The notes under the pieces: generated by a model
The model's input: only the letters and a program-made list of their open reading frames with translations
Databases searched by the model: none
Told to the model about the DNA's origin: nothing
Translations under genes and position numbers: made by a program
Shown: positions 51,501-60,390 of the stretch, piece after piece
Layout: each line of letters opens with the position of its first letter
Position numbering within the stretch: position 1 is the stretch's first letter
Source of the DNA: Chinchilla lanigera
Lineage: Eukaryota > Chordata > Mammalia > Rodentia > Chinchillidae
Reading direction: 5' to 3'
Length of the DNA stretch: 64,000 nt
Assembly (NCBI RefSeq): GCF_000276665.1
Contig: NW_004955483.1
Coordinates: 7,754,133-7,818,132, forward strand

Positions 51501-54500
51501 GGGCCTAGAAACCAGCTTAGTAGGAAAGGAGGAATTTTGGAAGAAACATCAGACTGGCACCCTGGGGTCTGACAGGACTGCCCAGACCTCAAGCCAAAAA
51601 GGAGCAAAGTGAGGGACACCAGGATTTGAGAAGAATCCGAGATGAAACAGAGACCCCGAGGGTCAAGGAGATACCTGTAAAATCACCTTTCATTACTACT
51701 GTTGTGAACTCAATTCTTCCTCTTGGCACATGGCCTAGGAATCACAGTTATAATTTAAACAAAATGCATCGTGGTCCAAATGCACCATTGTTACTGACGC
51801 AGATTCACGTAAGATCTTCTGCATTCCAAGCGATACAAGCATTATGTAGTTTTGAGAGAGGGAAAGTTCAGCAATCCACTATGTGAGCATCTGGAGACCG
51901 AGAAAGCAGCCCCCCAAACAGTGGCCCTGAAACTTGAAAGTGACGATGACTTAGCAGTAAATACGGACACACAACTTCACAGACAGATGCCTAGACTTGA
52001 ACTCCTGAAAGCAGTTTACTCCTGAAAAGGAGAATTGATACTGAACTTGATCTGAAGGCTGTGCATGTTCACATAAATTTCGAAAGGCAGGAAATGCTAT
52101 TTCAAACGGTCTTATACTTCTCTATTCTGCCTGTCACAGAAAATATTTCTATTTAAAATTGCTATGAGACCCAAGGGCTACCTCTGACTCAAACGATTAC
52201 TTGTAATTTTCAAAAACTTAATCGAAAACCCTTGACTTCCCTACCTGGCACCAACAACATTAGATATACGCAGTTTGCTTCTTAGTCTGCTGTAGGTTCT
52301 CTCAACTAACAAGAGTGGTTTTTCCTGCCATCTTCTATGTAGCATTGTGGATCTATGCCAAAAAAAGACATCACATGAATTTTCATTATTGTGGAAAACA
52401 CCATGCACCCCAGCTAATTTAACGATCAGCTAAAATAAATCAGACTCTTTTAACTTTTACGAACTGCTGTATTTTTAATTATGCCAAAGTTAATTTTCTT
52501 TCTGATATCTCAAAGAACAAAGATCTTCGACAGATACTTAAAATCCAATTAAACTAAACTGATCAGACTGACCATCTGCTACAGTACACATACCCAAACA
52601 GAGGTGGCCATTATCAGAGGGACTGCTGTCAAGATATTTGAAGAAAACCATAGATTAACAAACTTGGAAACAACCTTTGAAAATGGATGCACCCTGAGAC
52701 CATACTCTTAAGTGAAATAAATCAAACACACATGTGTAAATATCACATTGTTTCTCTGGTATGAGAAATTGAAAGTGTAACTAAGGACCAAAATGTATAA
52801 TAGATATTGTGAAATAGGAAGAGAATGTTCAAATAAGAAGGGGAACTAGGGATGGGTAAAAGGGGAATGAGGAAAGGGAAAAGAAAAACTGAGAAAAGAA
52901 GGATAAAATGGAAACAAAGATTTGTTGATAAGAAGAAGAGGGGTTGAAGGGAGGGGAGAAGAACGGGAGGGGAAAAAAGAAAAATCAAGGTATATCATGT
53001 ACAGGTACAAAATCCCTATGATGAATGTGATCACTGTACATACCTAAATGGTACCAATAAGATTCATTAAATTTAAAAAAAAAAAAAATGGAACCAGCAA
53101 GGCACAGTTATGGCTAATACAAGACTGAGGCGAGAGGATTACTTGAGCCCAGTAGTTCAAAATCAGCCTGGACAACATAGTGAGATCCCACCTTAGAAAA
53201 AGAGAAAAAAGGGATGAAAGAAAGGAAGGAGGGAGGGGAAGAGAAAAGGAGGGAGAAAGACAGACAGAGAGAGAAAGAGAGAGAGAGATCTAGAACTGCA
53301 CATGTCAAAAGACTCAATACCTAAAAAAGCATAAACTGAACGCATGAATGCTGACAGTAGGATTAAGACAGCAGGAAAATACATTCCTATTTTACTTCAT
53401 TTCTTAGGAAGGAGACCAGTGTGACACTCATCCCATTTGTAAGAGCCCCTAACCACTGTATGATAACATAAATACCCAAGGACAGATGCACTAACTTATC
53501 AAAGAACCGATGCATCTTGCACTTATATAAAGTAAAACCGGGACTCAAAAACCCTGTGTTTTAGAAGTTCTGAGGGAAATCTTCATCCAATTTTTAAAAG
53601 ACTACTTTTATTTTCCTAAAATTGTTTTTACTTATTTTAAGCATTTTATTAGTACCTGTTTGCAGAACACACGATCACACTCACCATAGGGAGATGGAAC
53701 ACATGTATAATCCATCTTAATTCTTAATTCTTCTTCTCCTCTCCATCCCACCTCCCTCTGTCTCTTGGTTTCCTTCTCTTTTGCAAAAAAAAAAAAAAAA
53801 GTACTTTCTAGAAAAAAGAAATGAGCTAAAGTCTAGCATTAATCATCAGATAGGTAACTTGGGAACCAAAAGACAGCAAAGCAGTGTTCACTAACATACG
53901 CCAAACTTAGTATTTCCTTTTCTTTGTCAACACTGGAAGACTGGCACAGAAAGGGAAATCCACACATGGTACTGCAGTAGCCAATGGAAAAGTTGCAGAA
54001 GGATGGAAAGTGAATAGAATAACCAACCAAGGACAAATGGTGTTTCTCTGCTTTATACAAGCAGTGATGTTTCTTCCTGACCCTGTTCAAAGTACATTGT
54101 TACAGCAAAACTTAAAGACAAACATAGAAGGCAAGCTCTCAAATATAGAATATAAAGCAGAGGGCAACATACACATGGACCAGATATTACAGGCTGAAGA
54201 CAGACTTGGTAGAAAACTACCAAAATTTTTGTTTGTTTGTTTGTTGCCATACTGGGAATTGAACCCAATGTCTTTACATTGGACTGGTTCGCTAGCCTTT
54301 TTGCTTTTTATTTTTATTTTGAGACAGGGTTTTGTTAAGTTAGTAAGTTATCCATTCTGGGCTAGAACTTGTGATCCTTCTGACAGCTTCCCACAATGCT
54401 GGTATTACAGGTATGTGCTAAACCACTCAGCTAAGAATTATTTTTATATCAAAGAAATAGGACTTTAACTGATTTTACATTTTTCCAGAGCAACAATAAT

Positions 54501-57500
54501 ATCTACAAGTCTGTTTTACAGCCTAGACAACGGGCTTATAATCCATTAATGATATCAGTGCATATGTCATACATCCAAAGATCCCCTTACAAACAGTTTG
54601 TACAAGATACTCTCATGACATGCACTTCACAGTCACACAGCTAGTAAAGGTCTTGAGTTTGAGGTGGACTGGAAGTCTATTATGTAAAAATAAAGTATAC
54701 AATATGGATAGCTTATCTCAAGCAAGTAAATTCCATTAGGTAGCAATTTGTTAGCTTAAACTTACTTGGAGTTTCTATTCTCTAATAATAATTATTTATA
54801 ACAGGTGGTAATGAATAATTATATGATTACAAATTGCCTTCTAGAAGTATCTAAGATCAAAAGGTTTTCTTTTTGATAAAAATCAGGGATTGAACCAAAT
54901 GGCTACCAAATCTAACATAATACTTCCATACTTCATAATAGTAAAATGTCTAATTAAACTTATGTCTAAATTATAGGGTTTTGCAATTTGGCAGGTCCTC
55001 AAAAACTAAACACAGAACTTCCAAATGCCCCAGCAATTCCACTCCTAAGTAGTACCCCAAAAAGTTAATAGCAGGAACTTGAACAGATACTTATACATCA
55101 ATTTTCATATCAGCATGAATAGTCAAAAAGTAGAAATAATTCAAGTTTCCATTAGTGGATGAAAGGATAAACTAAATGCAGTGTGAAAAGACAACAGAAC
55201 TTTGTTCAGCCATAAAAATGAATGAAGTTTTGATATATGCTACAACATGAATGAGTCTTGAAAACAGTGTATTAAGTAAAATAAGGGGGATATAGCTCAG
55301 CAGCATAAGCGCCTGCCTAGCAAGCGCAAGGTCCTGAGTTCGATTCCTGGTACAAAAAAAAATTGCTAAGCAAAATAAGGACAAATACAAATGAACAAAT
55401 ATGGTATGATCCCACTTACATGAAAGATCTAGAATAGGTAAATTCATAAAGGCAGAAAGTGGATCAGAGATTGCCAGGACTGAGGAAAGGAAAAGCAGAG
55501 TTACTGCTTGATGGCTACAGTTTCTGTCCAGGTACTGAAATGGTTTTAGAAGCGCAGGGCTGATAGTGGCATACCTATAGGAATGCAGTTAGTGCCACTA
55601 ACCAGAACACTTAAGACTCATTAACATGGCACAGTAAAAATTACATCATTTCAAAACTTGTATAGATGAGAAGCTTTGGTCTGTGTAATCCTAGGTAAAT
55701 CTCAACCTGTTCAAGCTTCAGTTTCTTCATCTATAAAAAACAATGAAATCAATTGTCCATGCATGAGACCCAGAGCAGGACACTGGACTAGAACTTGTAA
55801 TGAGAAAAAAAAAATTCTCTGTATAAATAGAACTATTTGATCTTCCACTTCCTCGGTTATATTAATTTTTAAGGGTTTAATTTTTATTGATGCTATTGTT
55901 AATGGTATTAATTTCCCAATTTCTTTCTCAGTGAGTTTATTTAGTGTACAGGAACACTATTGATTTTTGTGTGTTGACATTATATCTAGCTACAGTACTG
56001 AATTTCATTATGAATTCCAGGAGTCTTTTGGTGGAATTTTTGGGTCTTCTAGGTAGAAGATCATGTCATCTGAAAATAATAATAATGTGACTTCTTCCCT
56101 CCCTATACATATCTCTTTTATTTCTTTCTCTTGCCTAAATGCTCTGGTTAATGTACTGAAAACTGTATTGAACAAGAGGATGATAGTGGACATCCTTGTC
56201 TTGTTCCTGATTTTAGAGGGAAATTTTTTAGGTTTTCCCAATTTAATATGACACGGGGAGAATGTCTGTCATAGCTGGCTTTTATTAGATTGAGGTAAGG
56301 TCCTTGTATATCTATTTTCTTCAGGTCTTTAAAATTATGAATGGATGTTGAATTTTTTCTGCATCTATTGAAATGATCAAGTAATTTTTGCCCTTGCTTC
56401 TGTTTACATGATGAATTACATTTATTGATTTGTGCAGGCTGAAGCATCCCTGCGTCTCTGGGATAAAGACTACTTGGTCATGATGTATGCTCTTTTTGAT
56501 TTTTTTTTTTTTTTGGTTTTGGTTTTTCTCCGGAACCGGGAACCGAACTCACAACCTTGCGCTTGCCAGGCAGGCGCGTTTGCCACTGAGCTAAATCCCC
56601 AGCCCCTTTTGATTATTTTTTGCATTCTGTTTGCCAGTATTTTGTTGAGGATTTTTGCACCTACATTCCTTTAAGACATTGGTCTGTAGTTCTCTCCTCA
56701 GTTGGGTTTTGCTGGCTTTGGAATCAGGATAATGCTAGCTTCCAGGAATGACTTTGAGAGTACTCCTTCCTTTCCAAATTCACTGAAGAGTTTGAGGAGT
56801 ATTGGTATTAGATCTTCCATAAAGTTCGAGTAGAATTCAGTAGTGAATCCACCAGAATCTGGACTTTTCTTAGTTGGTAGTTTTTTAAAAATTACTTCTT
56901 CAATTTCATTGCCTGATATAGTATTGGTCTGGGTTTTTATTTCTCCTTGGTTCAATTTTGATCATTCATTTCTATCTAGGAATCTATCCATTTCTTCTGA
57001 ATTCTCCAATTTTTTTAGAATACTGGTTCTCAAAGTAGTTACTAATAATCTTCTCGATTTTGAAGGTGTTCATTGTGACTTTGCCTTTTTTATTTCTAAT
57101 TGCACAAATTTGGGTCTTCTCCTTTTTTTGCAAGATTGGCTAGGGGTCTCTCTACTTTGTTTATTCTTTCAAAGACCAGTTCTTCAATACATTGATTCTA
57201 CTGGTTTTTTAGTATAGATTTCATTAATTTCTGCTCTGATATTCATACTTTCTTTCCTTGTACTAGCTTTGAATTTGGATTGTCCTCATTTTTCTAGGGC
57301 CATTAACCACTATTTTAAAAATCAACTAAAATTATATGCCCATCAGAGAGAACCAACCCACATAAGTTTTATTTCCTAATAGTATTTATTATAAGTTGTC
57401 AATTTTAAAAAAGGCATTTGAGTTAAGAAACAGTCCCCTAAAATGTGAAGAATTACAAATACGATCTAATAGAGCAGTGGAGTCATTGGAGAGGACATAG

Positions 57501-59412
57501 TGGTCACGAAAGAAGGAAGAGACGCTAAAAACCTGAGCCCTGGTTGCTAGTGAGGCTTATGAAGTTCATAGAACATATCATCCCTCCAATTAAGGAGCAG
57601 CCTGAGAATCCAATTCAACTCTTCAGACTTTCTTCAGGTTGGAACCCTGAAATCCTGTGACTTGCTACTCGACACTGTCAGCCACAGAGCAAAGACTGTG
57701 TTCCAATTATAATTGATTTTTATAAAGGAGGACATTGGATTAAATGAGAGAATAGTGAATGGCAAAGCAGATATTTGGTGACCTTATCTTCAGGTATCAC
57801 ATCCAGTAAATAAATATACAGGATCGCAATGCTCAATCTAATCAGCCCATGTGGGTGGGTTATGGGAGGCCAATCTGAACAACCCTCATTAATTTCTCAA
57901 GTTAGCTCAGGATCCACATAGGACAGATGCATCAAATTATCCTTTCATCCTTTAAGCCCACAATTCATCTGATTCTCACGGTTCTGACTCCTTGTTCAAC
58001 AATATTCTATTTCCTGGCTTCTCTTCTGGATCTTTAGAGTAAAAATGTACCTCTCATTTATCTGGAGGAATAAAAATTTTGAAATTCAAAGTTCAAGAGT
58101 TTTTCAGAAATTCAGCTGAATGAATTCATCTCATGACTTTAGTTAAGTGATCTACCCATGAAAGTTGCATCTGCTGTTGATTTGCTTAAAAAAAAATTAG
58201 TTTTTTTAGTCCATAAGACTGAGCCAGATCTTAGACCGAGGGAGAAAATGGTATCCAATGAATCCCCTGCAAGCAATCCTTTGATACCCCTCTCCATACT
58301 CTTTATCATTTTATTTTCCCTTTTTTTTCTTGCAAAAATTTTCTGTCAGAGGAGTCGAAAAATTTAGTGAGATATAGGTAATTATGCTTACCAAACCTAT
58401 TATACACGATAGATAAATGTTCATTTCCCTCCTACTCTCATTTCTGGGCTTTACTGAGATTAAAAAGTGAACAATCAGAAAACTTTATACTCATGCTAGG
58501 TTAGGGATTCTGTATGCTCAGTGAGTCCTGAGTCCAGAGAGAAACAATTTTTCCTCCAACTTCTCAGATACTAAAAAATAAACCATTTCGTTCAAGACTA
58601 TTTTAGGGTGTGGCAAAAAGGGAATAGGCTCCTTTTAAAAAGACTTATCAGATGCCAAAGGAGTAAAAAAAAAAAATATGTAATTCCTCCAAATAGTGAG
58701 TATAAGGAGAAAAGCTACCCCAAACCCAAAGTCCCGAAGAAAATTAGTCGAAAACATTATAAATCACATTAGAAGATATCATAGCCAAATTCAGCCGTCA
58801 CTATGATGACAAAAGTAGAATCAAAAGCATAATTAGTGACCCAAGTGTGGTGGCGCAGGCCTGTAATCCCACACTCAGGAGGTTGAGGCAGGAGGATCAT
58901 TGCAAGTTCAAGGCCGGCCTGAACTGCATAGTGAGACCCTGTCTCAAAAAGACAAAAAAAAAAAAAGGATAATTAGTAAATGTTATAAGAAGCAATAAAA
59001 TGTTTGGGCTGGTTAACTGCTGATGAAACCCATTTTAAGAGTCACTTTTTTGTGTATTATGGTAATGAAACCACTTAACTTTTGCAGTACCTTTTTCACA
59101 CAAGCCAAATTAAAAACACAAAACAACCAACATAAGGAAAGTCCTATTTCCTGCTAGTCTACATGCCCTGCCCCCACCTCCCCAGCAACATCTCAGAGTT
59201 GAAATTTTAGGTTGCAATTACAGTTCTTCCCTTCAGAGTCCTCTTGTGGCTTTCCCAGCAGCCCACAGCTGCCTTAATCCTCCACCGGTGAGCATAAAGA
59301 TGACATATGCAAAACCACATTCACCACTAGGATAGAAAGAAGAATGCCTACCTCGTTCAAATTTTAACCGCTGATAAAGCTGAAACTGATCCACAGGTAC
59401 CAGACAGGCAAT
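33898..59412 (-). CDS. RNF144B: RNF144B, RBR-type E3 ubiquitin ligase (3' five coding exons; 5' part outside window)
   Basis: Five exons on the minus strand join in frame: 59352-59412, 41117-41321, 39214-39358, 35469-35558, 33898-34038 (61+205+145+90+141 = 642 nt, 213 codons plus TAA). Seen: an IBR domain (WCPVADC start, then CPSC and CSCC cysteine pairs), a RING2 domain (CPVC, GCAQMMC, CKNC, CWYC), one hydrophobic C-terminal membrane segment, and a basic tail ending [10 protein letters not shown]. The catalytic cysteine expected for RBR ligases is in GCAQMMC, codon at 39277-39279. Known of the family: RBR ligases take ubiquitin from an E2 onto this cysteine before passing it to the substrate; RNF144B is p53-inducible and linked to turnover of p21, BAX and p63/p73 proteins, acting at membranes. 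The piece corresponds to residues 91-303 of the 303-residue human protein. RING1 and the start codon lie beyond 64000. No frameshift or stop interrupts it. Identification is very secure. Confidence 0.97.
34096..34778 (+). mobile_element. Solo LTR (MLT1 type) broken by about 325 bp
   Basis: Left part 34096-34218 (accctaatccccaaag ... agtgcccttaaataaaagac), right part 34543-34778 (ttagcacccttataaaaagag ... gaactgtgagaaataaatg ... atgactaagacatgg). Lies in the last RNF144B intron. About 24 bp of LTR sequence is present at both edges of the break. Confidence 0.72.
35469..35558 (-). CDS. RNF144B: RNF144B coding exon (end of RING2 and linker to membrane segment)
   Basis: Exactly 30 codons in phase 0 at both ends, beginning [10 protein letters not shown] and ending WNRTQ. 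The acceptor is tttttcag|AATGAC and the donor CACAG|GTGACC. The [10 protein letters not shown] stretch carries the last RING2 zinc ligands (His and Cys). The exon matches human residues 228-257, identical as far as I can recall. Confidence 0.96.
36295..36385 (+). repeat. ID-type SINE, 14-bp TSD, (AAAT)n tail
   Basis: Direct repeats taagaatgggtcga at 36281-36294 and 36386-36399 are identical. Body diverged from the main subfamily (atggatgtagctcagcagcac). Confidence 0.92.
37661..37765 (+). repeat. ID-type SINE, perfect 17-bp TSD
   Basis: Intronic in RNF144B (antisense to the gene). Direct repeats gagattcatactcacag at 37644-37660 and 37766-37782 are identical, so the insertion is young. Confidence 0.96.
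38330..38945 (+). mobile_element. Solo LTR (old mammalian ERVL/MaLR-like)
   Basis: ccccccaaagatatttatgg at the start, gcaagagtgattaaattaag, ggacccaacctaatcacatg, ccctgtcaacaccttgatttt, and a terminal aaaactaatatac. Interrupted by the ID at 38453-38548. Confidence 0.72.
38453..38548 (-). repeat. ID-type SINE inserted in an old LTR
   Basis: Reverse-oriented body with a T-rich end. Direct repeats aag(t/c)gagattgttct flank it (about 38438-38452 and 38549-38563). It splits the LTR at 38330-38945. Confidence 0.93.
39214..39358 (-). CDS. RNF144B: RNF144B coding exon (RING2, catalytic cysteine)
   Basis: One base (G) completes the split codon, followed by 48 codons ending QNLD. The acceptor is gtttctag|GGCACTG and the donor CTGGAT|GTGAGT. 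It contains the whole RING2 core: CPVC, the [14 protein letters not shown] stretch with the presumed thioester-forming cysteine, CKNCKHTFC and WYC. The codon formed at the 5' junction is GGG (Gly), where the human protein as I recall it has Arg179. Confidence 0.97.
39541..39582. repeat. (TTTA)n microsatellite
   Basis: About ten TTTA units in an RNF144B intron. Confidence 0.95.
40025..40190 (+). repeat. MIR SINE
   Basis: gataaagaaacagattcaccaagcctaactgtc ... ggacacatagatgtcaagtgataaggtcag matches MIR. Confidence 0.65.
40279..40306. repeat. Poly(T) tract
   Basis: Long uninterrupted T run; no SINE body beside it that I recognise. Confidence 0.85.
41117..41321 (-). CDS. RNF144B: RNF144B coding exon (IBR domain)
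   Basis: Begins with AA, completing the split Glu codon, then 67 full codons, and ends with GG, two bases of the next split codon. The acceptor is gttttag|AAGTT and the donor CATGG|GTAAGA. It holds the zinc-binding cysteines of the in-between-RING domain ([25 protein letters not shown], then a His-Ala-Glu-Val-Ser-Cys stretch). It aligns to human residues 111-178 with few changes, such as His for Tyr after HLDP and Thr for Ser in the PVATSD stretch. Confidence 0.96.
42791..42835 (-). repeat. ID SINE fragment
   Basis: Only the 5' half of an ID body in reverse (caggcaggtgctgtaccactgaactacaatccc). Confidence 0.6.
43275..43490 (+). repeat. Ancient mammalian interspersed repeat, family not named
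   Basis: gtgatgcattctgaaatgcattgttaggtgattttctcattg and the acaaactgaaatggct-like block are recognisable from a mammalian repeat in which the first motif reads gagaaatgcgtcgttaggcgatttcg. Confidence 0.55.
44943..45018 (+). repeat. Tandem duplication, two 38-bp units
   Basis: tattaattgttactgtctatccatttcatagagatgga at 44943-44980 recurs at 44981-45018 with few mismatches. Confidence 0.9.
45053..45165 (-). repeat. ID-type SINE, TSD gcaggggaggttt
   Basis: Reverse-oriented copy with a T/G-rich tail. The TSD is present on both sides (about 45040-45052 and 45166-45177). Confidence 0.94.
45805..45889 (-). repeat. ID-type SINE, 16-bp TSD
   Basis: Direct repeats tgaaatattcttcttg at 45789-45804 and 45890-45905 are identical; the body is reverse-oriented and the tail nearly absent. 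Confidence 0.94.
46831..46992 (-). repeat. B1-type SINE, full length
   Basis: Reverse-oriented copy with a poly-T start, both repeats of the ggctgg block and the ggtgtgcaccaccacgccc head; flanks of cattatacac/acatataca type. Confidence 0.93.
47165..47262 (+). repeat. B1-type SINE, 5' truncated
   Basis: Starts at the gagttcaaggccagcctc block, keeps the internal duplication and gaccctgtctcaaaa end. Confidence 0.85.
48317..48412 (-). repeat. ID-type SINE, TSD cacacacaggt
   Basis: Reverse-oriented full body with a T-rich end; TSDs at 48306-48316 and 48413-48423. Confidence 0.93.
48714..48805 (-). repeat. ID-type SINE
   Basis: Reverse-oriented full body; short direct repeats of the cttattttcc type on both sides. 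Confidence 0.93.
49040..49195 (+). repeat. Likely MIR fragment
   Basis: ctctccctataaaatggaatgat and cctgatatatagtgagtgctccacaaa match MIR. Confidence 0.6.
49995..50070. repeat. (GGAA)n purine tract
   Basis: GGAA/GGGAA units on the plus strand, next to the L2 remnant. Confidence 0.9.
50100..51240 (+). mobile_element. LINE-2 (L2) 3' remnant
   Basis: Low-level L2 text: cactttgcctcagatgctcgcc, agagaggcctccatgacaatccta, ctcccctgataaaaacctgccagtgacttctc. Interrupted by the ID at 50294-50389. Confidence 0.75.
50294..50389 (-). repeat. ID-type SINE inserted in an L2 remnant
   Basis: Reverse-oriented, slightly diverged body with a T-rich end; cctggtcc(t) direct repeats on both sides. Confidence 0.92.
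51235..51360 (+). mobile_element. hAT-Charlie MER5-type fragment
   Basis: ctgcagcactactgacagtttggataattct and gccccaccagatgccaacagcatcc-like text match MER5. Confidence 0.65.
52670..53085 (+). mobile_element. L1 3' end with purine-rich tract and A tail
   Basis: 3'-UTR-like L1 text (ccctgagaccatactcttaagtgaaataa), a G/A-rich block (52850-52985) and a poly(A) end at about 53074-53088. Confidence 0.65.
53098..53200 (+). repeat. Old 7SL-derived monomer (B1/FLAM-like)
   Basis: gaggattacttgagcccagtagttcaaaatcagcctggacaac pattern, similar to early Alu/B1 monomers; a GA-rich tract follows. Confidence 0.75.
53196..53289. repeat. Purine-rich GA tract
   Basis: GAAAGGAAGG then (GA)n, following the 7SL monomer. 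Confidence 0.9.
54225..54440 (-). repeat. B1+ID composite SINE
   Basis: Minus-strand order is B1-like, A-rich linker, ID-like (actgggaattgaacccaatg in reverse), as in the other three composites. Confidence 0.8.
55000..55545 (+). mobile_element. Ancient L1 (L1M-type) 3' end
   Basis: Pieces typical of L1M tails: ccccagcaattccactcct, gttcagccataaaaatgaatgaag, ggtatgatcccacttacatga. Interrupted by the ID at 55286-55366. Confidence 0.75.
55286..55366 (+). repeat. ID-type SINE in an old L1 3' end
   Basis: ID body (atagctcagcagcataagcgcctgcc) and A tail; flanking repeats taag(t/c)aaaataag. Confidence 0.92.
55665..55765 (+). repeat. Likely MIR fragment
   Basis: gtgtaatcctaggtaaatctcaacctgttcaagcttcagtttcttcatctat is a MIR-like core. 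Confidence 0.6.
55855..57335 (-). mobile_element. LINE-1 ORF2 remnant (reverse transcriptase region)
   Basis: Minus-strand frames give L1 reverse-transcriptase segments: [20 protein letters not shown] and [10 protein letters not shown] (56698-56955), [20 protein letters not shown] and [10 protein letters not shown] (56148-56330), then a worn LFSDDM catalytic motif (56008-56241). Several frameshifts; interrupted by the ID at 56502-56605. Dead copy. Confidence 0.92.
56502..56605 (-). repeat. ID-type SINE inserted in L1
   Basis: Reverse-oriented full body with a T/G tail. The ctttttgat(t) target duplication flanks it and it interrupts the L1 ORF2 remnant at 55855-57335. Confidence 0.94.
58836..58966 (+). 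repeat. B1-type SINE without the internal duplication
   Basis: 7SL-derived body with a single ggccggcctg block and an A tail; short TSD ataattagt on both sides. Confidence 0.9.
59352..59412 (-). CDS. RNF144B: RNF144B coding exon (RING1-IBR linker)
   Basis: Encodes 20 residues beginning [10 protein letters not shown] and ending LKFER, plus the first base (G) of a split Glu codon. The acceptor reads tttcag|ATT and the donor GAG|GTAGGC, a somewhat weak but legal donor. It matches human residues 91-110, between RING1 and the IBR. I found no RING1-like cysteine-rich exon between 59413 and 64000, so the upstream exon is outside the window. Confidence 0.95.
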
Positions 59413-60289
59413 CTGAAACCAGAGACATTAGATGAGATTTCAGTCATCGTTGGGCCCTGACTTATGAGCACTTTATGATTTCTCTTTCTGGCTTTGCTTA
59501 CTATATTCTCCCTCTACCACTTATTTGTAAACTTCTTTTTCTGTACATTGCTCACTGCAGCAATTCTTGAGCAGCTACCGAGATCAGATAACCAAATTTT
59601 ATTATTTGGACTTCCCAGGTTGTGTACACGCGTAAAAGATGCTCTTTTTTCTTTGTATATTAATTTTAAAAATTTGAAGACTATAGTTCCTACTTTGAAC
59701 CCTTAAAAGCTAAAGTTATATAAACAGTGCCTCAGGAAATATGAAAACTTCATTTGTTACTTAGGAAATAGTAACTTCTAAACAATATAAAATATCTTCT
59801 AACAAATCACTTCATGGAGGTCTTAGCTATCACACATTGCCATTTAAGACCCTCATAGAAAGGAAAAGCCTAAGCCATTTCCTGTGGCTAGACTCTCATT
59901 TTTCCATTTTACATAGTAAAATGAACCAAAGGTTTACTAGTAAACAAAAATGATTCATAGTTAAGTGAATGACATTTAGATTAATCACTCTAAATTACAC
60001 TTCAAAGGCAGACCCAAGAACAGCTAACTGATCTTCAGCTGGTATTCTAAAAATATTAATTCCACTGACGTCAAGATATAAGTACACTGACATTGCTTAA
60101 AGGATTTATAGCTGAGAAAATAAATGGATTTGATATTAGCCTCCCAGACATTAAAAAGGTTAATATAGGACATAGGCTAGCCTTGACAATTTTAATTCCA
60201 AACCATTATGTAAAAACAACTATTATTATAAAAACATAAATAGTTTAGAATTGAAACATAAAACATAATAGTTTAGAATTGAAATTAAT

Positions 60290-60390
60290 ATTATTAATAG
60301 TAATATATATTAGTAATTATTAATAGTAATATATAACACATATATATCTATAACATCTATATCATATATAACATATATAAATAAAAATGA
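60290..60390. repeat. AT-rich (TATA) low-complexity tract
   Basis: Alternating TA/ATA units. Confidence 0.85.

Larger units (their letters stand above)
41322..59351 (-). other. RNF144B: Large RNF144B intron, 18 kb
   Basis: Between the IBR exon and the linker exon. Holds the L2, L1 and SINE copies listed separately. Parts such as 47400-47760 and 57340-58830 are free of repeats that I recognise. Confidence 0.92.

Noticed and set aside
54010..54468. 152-codon plus-strand frame
   Set aside because: Its later half crosses the B1+ID composite SINE; composition follows repeats, not a protein.
56008..56447. Reverse-transcriptase-like frames as a possible retron or domesticated gene
   Set aside because: They are pieces of a frameshifted L1 ORF2 interrupted by an ID SINE.
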